Origin: a virus
Virus record (IMG/VR): IMGVR_UViG_3300031758_000516
Location: 1 to 25,561 of that record
Length of the DNA: 25,561 nucleotides
Reading direction: 5' to 3' (one strand)
Part shown: positions 21,299 to 25,561 of the stretch, piece by piece
How positions within the stretch are numbered: position 1 is the stretch's first letter
Layout of the letters: every line of letters begins with the position of its first letter
Notes under the pieces: generated by a model
What the model was told of the DNA's origin: nothing
The model's input: the letters and a program-made list of their open reading frames with translations, nothing else
Databases searched by the model: none
Translations under genes and position numbers: made by a program

Positions 21299-22675
21299 AT
21301 GATAGATATTGAACAACTTTCAGACAGACTAAGAATTTCTCATTTTGGAAAAGACGGTCAAGTAAAATTTAAAGATATTGCTATTCCAAAAACTGAAAAG
21401 TACAAATGGGAACTTGCAGGATCTGAAAGAAAAGATCCATTCTTTCTTTCTTGGGACGGACAACCTGTCAAAAAAACTCGAACTAATTATTTGTCAAAGT
21501 TTAGAATAGAAGAATTTCTAGCTTCACAAAGCGAAGAAGTAGTAAAAGATATTTTTGAATTCAATCAACCTGAGGTATGGTTTTGCGATATTGAGGTAGA
21601 AGTTGGAGAAGAATTTCCAGATCCTGCTCAAGCAGCCACTCCAGTTTTAGCTGTAGCATTAGTTAATTCGGAAGGAAGAGTTTTTGTTTTTGGTTTAAAA
21701 CCTCTTAGCTCTGAACAAATACTGAGATTGCAATCAAAAATGCAAGATTATTTCAAAAATTTTGGAATTGAAATAATCTTCCAATACGAACATTTTCAAT
21801 CAGAAGCTGAATTACTGTACACTCTTTTTGAAAAATGGTTTAAGAAGATGCCTCTAATCACAGGATGGAACTTCGTAGGATTTGACTGGAAATTTTTAAT
21901 AAACAGAGCTAAACGATTAGGAATAGATCCTTCAAGATGTTCAATAAATGGACAACTAAAAGGAGATGATAGTTTTCCTATGCATAAAGTAGTAGTCGAT
22001 TATCTTGAACTTTACAAAAAGTGGGATAGAGTTATAAAGATCAAAGAAAATAACAAACTAGATACTGTTGCTAATGCAGCTCTAGGAGTTACTAAAATTA
22101 AGTACAACGGTACTTTCATGGATCTTTACAATACTGACTTTGAAACTTACATTTACTATAACGCAGTCGATACTTTTCTGGTTTATCTAATAGATAAAAA
22201 ATTGAAAACTATGCAGACGTTCTTAATGTTAGGAAATGTAACCAGAGTAGAAGCGCAGAAAGCTTTCTCGCCGATTTGGATGACTGAAGCTATAGTTACT
22301 AGAGAATTTTACAAAAGAAAAAGAGTGGTAGCAGAAATAAAGAAAGCTACTAAAACAGGATCTTTTGAAGGAGCATACGTTAAACAACCTCAACCAGGTT
22401 TGTACGAGTCAATCGCTACATTTGACTTCGCTTCTCTGTACCCTTCAGTAATGAGGCAATGGAACATTTCACCTGAAGCTTACAAAGGAAAAAACATAGA
22501 TCTGAGAGAAGGATGGATAAAAACTGCATCAGGAGCAGTATTTGATAATAATGAAGATTCTATTATGAGATCTGTTCTTACAGAGTTCTACGCTAAACGT
22601 AAAGTTTCAAAGAATAAGGCATTTGAGATTGAAAAAGAAATATCGGAATTGCAAAAAATATGTAAAACAAAATAA
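21299..22675 (+). CDS. gp43: DNA polymerase B (T4 gp43-like), N-terminal exonuclease half ending before motif B
   Basis: A 458-residue protein (T4 gp43 has 898). It carries the 3'-5' exonuclease motifs: Exo I FCDIEV (Asp97, Glu99), Exo II GWNFVGFDWKFL (~Asp196) and Exo III YNAVDTFLVYLIDK (~Asp291). Palm motif A is FDFASLYPSVMRQWNISPE (Asp376). The frame stops (ICKTK then TAA) just before the place where the KxxxNSxYG motif B would follow. Motif C (DTDS) and the thumb are missing and not encoded downstream: an HNH endonuclease starts 5 bp later, then NrdB. The polymerase is either split, with a second gene elsewhere, or broken. Splits of gene 43 are known in some T4-like phages. Confidence 0.85.
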   Translation: MIDIEQLSDRLRISHFGKDGQVKFKDIAIPKTEKYKWELAGSERKDPFFLSWDGQPVKKTRTNYLSKFRIEEFLASQSEEVVKDIFEFNQPEVWFCDIEVEVGEEFPDPAQAATPVLAVALVNSEGRVFVFGLKPLSSEQILRLQSKMQDYFKNFGIEIIFQYEHFQSEAELLYTLFEKWFKKMPLITGWNFVGFDWKFLINRAKRLGIDPSRCSINGQLKGDDSFPMHKVVVDYLELYKKWDRVIKIKENNKLDTVANAALGVTKIKYNGTFMDLYNTDFETYIYYNAVDTFLVYLIDKKLKTMQTFLMLGNVTRVEAQKAFSPIWMTEAIVTREFYKRKRVVAEIKKATKTGSFEGAYVKQPQPGLYESIATFDFASLYPSVMRQWNISPEAYKGKNIDLREGWIKTASGAVFDNNEDSIMRSVLTEFYAKRKVSKNKAFEIEKEISELQKICKTK

Positions 22676-22680
22676 GTTTT

Positions 22681-23505
22681 ATGAATTATCAATGGCATTA
22701 TGATAGATTAATAGAAACTAGGAAAACTAGAGAAATGGCATCTGTGGAATATTATGAAAAACATCATATACTTCCAAAATCAATGGGTGGATCTAACGAT
22801 AAAGATAATTTAGTTTATCTTACAGCCAGAGAACATTTTATTGCACATTGGCTTCTTTGGAGAATATATAGAAACCAACAAATGGCTTACGCTTTTCATT
22901 CGATGTGTAATTTTAGAAACACTGGACAAAAAAACCATTTTATTTCTAGTAGAGCATATTCAGAAGCTAAAGAAGTGTTCAGGCAAATCGTAAGTGAAAA
23001 AATGAAAGGTAATACATACTGTTTGGGATATAAACATACAGATGAAGCTCGCAAAAATTTTAGCATATCGCATAAAGGATTAAAAAATAGTTTAGGATTT
23101 AAGCATTCTGATGAGGTTAAACTACAGAGATCTGAAGCTTTAAAAGCATCGTGGAGACGAAGGAAAGAAAACGGTCTTAAACCTATAAATCGCAAACCTC
23201 ATACAGAAGAAACTAAAAATAAAATACGAGAAGCCAACAAAGGTAAGATTCTATCAAAAGAGACTAAAGAAAAAATTTCATTATCTAAACAAAATGTTAG
23301 TGATGAGACGCGGAAGAAAATTAGTGAAGCTAACAAAGGACGAAAGCTTTCAGATGAAACAAAAAAGAAGATGTCTAGCAGTAGAACTATTAGACAAAAA
23401 GAAATTAAGAATTGTGAATTTTGTCTAAAAGAATTTGAAACAAATAAGAACAAAAGATTTTGCAATAGGAGTTGTGCATGTTCTTTTCAAATGAAAAATA
23501 AGTAA
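22681..23505 (+). CDS. HNH homing endonuclease with NUMOD3 repeats
   Basis: A 274-residue protein. The HNH core is near the N-terminus: YEKHHILPKSMGGSNDKDNL, then REHFIAHWLLW. Several NUMOD3-like DNA-binding repeats follow at residues ~115-240 (HTEETKNKIREANKGK, SDETRKKISEANKGR, LSDETKKKMSSS). The C-terminus holds a possible zinc finger (CEFCLKEF, then RFCNRSCACSF). Homing endonucleases of this type cut a recipient allele to spread their own gene, usually inside conserved genes. It is placed directly after the truncated polymerase, with no room for a group I intron at its upstream side, so it is probably freestanding or an inserted mobile gene. It carries the A-rich start seen in the window. 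Confidence 0.9.
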   Translation: MNYQWHYDRLIETRKTREMASVEYYEKHHILPKSMGGSNDKDNLVYLTAREHFIAHWLLWRIYRNQQMAYAFHSMCNFRNTGQKNHFISSRAYSEAKEVFRQIVSEKMKGNTYCLGYKHTDEARKNFSISHKGLKNSLGFKHSDEVKLQRSEALKASWRRRKENGLKPINRKPHTEETKNKIREANKGKILSKETKEKISLSKQNVSDETRKKISEANKGRKLSDETKKKMSSSRTIRQKEIKNCEFCLKEFETNKNKRFCNRSCACSFQMKNK

Positions 23506-23521
23506 AAAACACGTATTCTCA

Positions 23522-23530
23522 GTTATATAG
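23522..23530 (+). promoter_or_regulatory. GTTATATAG motif, candidate promoter of nrdBA
   Basis: One-base variant of the recurrent GATATATAG motif, followed by AAAA, in the 49-bp gap between the HNH gene and nrdB and 25 bp before its ATG. Confidence 0.4.
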
Positions 23531-23554
23531 AAAACACAAAAATAAAACAATCTT

Positions 23555-24553
23555 ATGGGATTATTTGATGAAAGAGTAGAATATAAACCGTTCGAGTACC
23601 CTGTGTACTACACGGAAGGATGGTTGAAACAAGCTCAGGCGTTCTGGTTGCACACTGAAATTTCAATGCAAGGAGACGTAAAAGACTGGAAAGAGAATTT
23701 ATTGCCTCATGAAAAACACTTGGTAGGAAATATTTTGCTAGGTTTCGCTCAAACCGAATGTGCTGTTTCGGATTACTGGACAGGAATGATCACTAAATGG
23801 TTCCCTAAGCATGAGATTAAGCAAATGGCTATGATGTTTGGATCTCAAGAGACTATACACGCTACAGCTTATTCTTACTTGAATGAAACTTTAGGACTTG
23901 ATAACTTTGCAGCATTTATGCACGAACCTACTATAGCTGAAAAGTTTGAATTTTTAGTATCTACTGAAATAGATTACACGCCAGAAGATCTTAAAAAATC
24001 TGCTAAAGCTAGAAAAGATGTAGCAAGATCTATTGCAATATTTTCTGCTTTCGCGGAAGGTGTTTCATTGTACTCATCTTTTGCAGTTCTATACTCATTT
24101 CAAATGAGAAACTTACTCAAAGGTGTTGGACAACAGATGAAATGGTCAGTTAGAGATGAGTCTTTACATTCAAAAATGGGTTGTCAACTTTTTAGACATC
24201 TTTGCGAAGAGTACCCAGAACTAAGAGATGAAGTAGAATATGATGTAATATACGCTGCTAAATTAATGGTAGACATGGAGCACAATTTCATAAACAAGAT
24301 GTTTGAAATGGGTGACTTGGAAAACCTCAAAGCAGAAGATCTTAGAAACTTTATTTTAAGAAGAGCTAATGAAAAATTAGTAGAACTTGGTTACGAACCG
24401 AAGTTTGAATTCAATTCACATTCAGCTGATCAGTTAGAGTGGTTTTATCATTTAACAGGAGGTACTACTCACACAGACTTTTTCGCTATTCGTCCAACCG
24501 ATTACGCAAAAGCTGGAGAAGATGAAAACTGGGATGAAGATGATATCTTCTAA
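23555..24553 (+). CDS. nrdB: ribonucleotide reductase class I beta subunit NrdB
   Basis: A 332-residue protein. Metal ligands and radical site are visible: Glu68 (TECAVSDYW), Glu99 and His102 (QETIHATAY), the radical Tyr106, Glu168 (FAEGVSLY), Glu202 and His205 (RDESLHSKMG). The first ligand is Glu where E. coli has Asp84; the spacing of 31 to the next Glu matches. The start MGLFDERVEYKPFEYP resembles Bacteroidetes/Chlamydia-type NrdB. It forms the radical needed by NrdA to reduce ribonucleotides for phage DNA synthesis. The acidic C-terminal tail ENWDEDDIF is the usual NrdA-binding end. nrdA follows after 32 bp. Confidence 0.95.
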   Translation: MGLFDERVEYKPFEYPVYYTEGWLKQAQAFWLHTEISMQGDVKDWKENLLPHEKHLVGNILLGFAQTECAVSDYWTGMITKWFPKHEIKQMAMMFGSQETIHATAYSYLNETLGLDNFAAFMHEPTIAEKFEFLVSTEIDYTPEDLKKSAKARKDVARSIAIFSAFAEGVSLYSSFAVLYSFQMRNLLKGVGQQMKWSVRDESLHSKMGCQLFRHLCEEYPELRDEVEYDVIYAAKLMVDMEHNFINKMFEMGDLENLKAEDLRNFILRRANEKLVELGYEPKFEFNSHSADQLEWFYHLTGGTTHTDFFAIRPTDYAKAGEDENWDEDDIF

Positions 24554-24585
24554 AGATTAAAAAACAAATTAAACTAAAAATAAGC

Positions 24586-25561
24586 ATGTTTAGAAACAGA
24601 GAAGGCGACGAATCGAACAAAACTCCAAAACACAACGGAGATCCTAAACCAGAAGGATCACATTTCGGAGAGTCGCAAGGATGGGAATTAGGTGTAGATT
24701 ATCCTACATGGGGTAATACAGAAATTTACGTAAAAACGATCAGTAAAGGTTATTTATTAAAAGGAGAAACTCCTAAAGATGCTTACTGGAGAGTTTCTAC
24801 TACAGTTGCCAAACGTTTAGGAAAACCTGAAATGGCTTCTAAGTTCTTCGATTACATCTGGAAAGGGTGGTTGAACTTGGCGACTCCAGTTCTTTCTAAC
24901 ACAGGAACAGAAAGAGGTCTTCCTATTTCATGTTTTGGTATCGATGTAGCAGATTCAATTTTCGACATAGGTAACAAGAACTTGGAAATGATGTTGCTAG
25001 CTAAACACGGAGGTGGAGTAGGTATTGGAATCAACCAAATTAGACCTTCAGGATCTCTTATAAAAGGTAATGGTACATCTGACGGTATAGTTCCTTTCTG
25101 TAAAATTTACGATTCTACTATACTAGCTACCAATCAAGGATCTGTTAGAAGAGGAGCTGCCTCTGTAAACATCGATATTGAACATGGCGATTTTTGGGAT
25201 TGGTTAGAAATTAGAGAACCTAAAGGTGATGTTAATAGACAATCTCTTAACTTACACCAATGTGTAGTTGTATCTGATACATTTATGCACAAAGTTGAGT
25301 CTGGAGACAAAGAAGCTCGTTCTAGATGGACTTCAGTTCTAAAGAAAAGAAGAGCTACTGGAGAACCTTACATCATGTTCAAAGGTAATGTTAACAGAAA
25401 CAATCCTCAGGCTTATAAGCAGAACGGATTGAAAGTTTACATGACTAATATCTGTTCAGAAATCACATTACACACTGACGAATCTCACTCTTTCGTTTGT
25501 TGTCTTTCTTCTATTAACTTAGCTAAGTATGACGAATGGAAAGATACAGATCTAATTTACA
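24586..25561 (+). CDS. nrdA: ribonucleotide reductase class I alpha subunit NrdA, C-terminus beyond window
   Basis: Open from the ATG at 24586 to the window edge (325 codons plus one base). Catalytic features: ATPVLSNTGTERGLPISCFG with the active-site Cys116, HGGGVGIGINQIRPSG, GSVRRGAASVNIDIEHGDFW, and YMTNICSEITLHT with Asn288, Cys290 and Glu292, corresponding to the N-x-C-x-E radical centre, then FVCCLSSINL holding the second redox Cys. The ~25-residue N-terminus is short, so no ATP-cone activity domain is present, suggesting reduced overall dATP feedback, as in some phage enzymes. It pairs with NrdB upstream. Confidence 0.95.
   Translation, partial: MFRNREGDESNKTPKHNGDPKPEGSHFGESQGWELGVDYPTWGNTEIYVKTISKGYLLKGETPKDAYWRVSTTVAKRLGKPEMASKFFDYIWKGWLNLATPVLSNTGTERGLPISCFGIDVADSIFDIGNKNLEMMLLAKHGGGVGIGINQIRPSGSLIKGNGTSDGIVPFCKIYDSTILATNQGSVRRGAASVNIDIEHGDFWDWLEIREPKGDVNRQSLNLHQCVVVSDTFMHKVESGDKEARSRWTSVLKKRRATGEPYIMFKGNVNRNNPQAYKQNGLKVYMTNICSEITLHTDESHSFVCCLSSINLAKYDEWKDTDLIY

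Noticed and set aside
22676-23554. Group I intron carrying the HNH gene inside the polymerase gene
   Set aside because: Only 5 bp precede and 49 bp follow the endonuclease gene, which is too little for intron RNA, and the polymerase coding sequence does not resume before nrdB.
24852-25034. Minus-strand frame opposite nrdA
   Set aside because: It is fully covered by the strongly conserved nrdA coding sequence and its product has no recognisable feature.

Overview
This window is part of the genome of a T4-like myovirus. Its core genes are recognisable: a gp32 single-stranded DNA-binding protein, a gp61-type primase, a UvsY-like recombination mediator, the UvsW helicase, the exonuclease half of gp43 DNA polymerase, and class I ribonucleotide reductase NrdB/NrdA. 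The host is most likely a member of the Bacteroidetes. This is inferred from the low GC content, from start codons preceded by A-rich tracts instead of Shine-Dalgarno sequences, and from the type of NrdB. No tRNA, CRISPR array or insertion sequence was seen. No gene-free stretch exceeds 300 bases; the longest are 3586-3783 and 19357-19542.

Layout: (1) 1-510, the only minus-strand gene, encodes a J-domain protein and is cut by the window edge. (2) 582-3585 holds small membrane and hypothetical proteins, a probable virion protein and a collagen-like fibre protein with 54-bp tandem repeats. (3) 3586-9263 is the recombination-replication module (gp32, primase, UvsY, UvsW), interrupted by small unknown genes and an ADP-ribosyltransferase-fold protein. 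(4) 9299-9907 holds a Dps/ferritin-like DUF5856 protein and a small gene, closed by a strong terminator at 9956-9987. (5) 10015-19356 is an accessory block running from a promoter-like motif to the next strong terminator (19459-19482). (6) 19543-25561 is nucleotide and sugar metabolism plus replication: an all-alpha dUTPase, an NTF2-like protein, an RmlC-type epimerase, the N-terminal half of DNA polymerase, an HNH homing endonuclease, NrdB and the start of NrdA.

The most interesting part is the accessory block. Nine of its proteins, and one more at 6456, begin with a short sequence resembling the T4 capsid-targeting leader of internal head proteins (of the form MKxFxEFhxE). Four of these also end in a shared C-terminal tag, [KR][FY]GL. 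The tagged proteins carry effector-like or nucleic-acid-related domains: an Alt-like ADP-ribosyltransferase, a ParB/sulfiredoxin-fold domain, a WYL domain, and (at 6456) a second ART-fold enzyme. My reading is that this is a set of proteins packaged in the head, matured by a gp21-type protease and injected with the DNA. That is inference from the N-termini and domain content.

Other notable points: the DNA polymerase gene stops just before motif B and is followed at once by a homing endonuclease, with the catalytic C-terminal half absent from the window; a ligase-like domain is fused to an NMN-adenylyltransferase-like domain; and a GATATATAG-like motif recurs in front of genes and may be this phage's late promoter.
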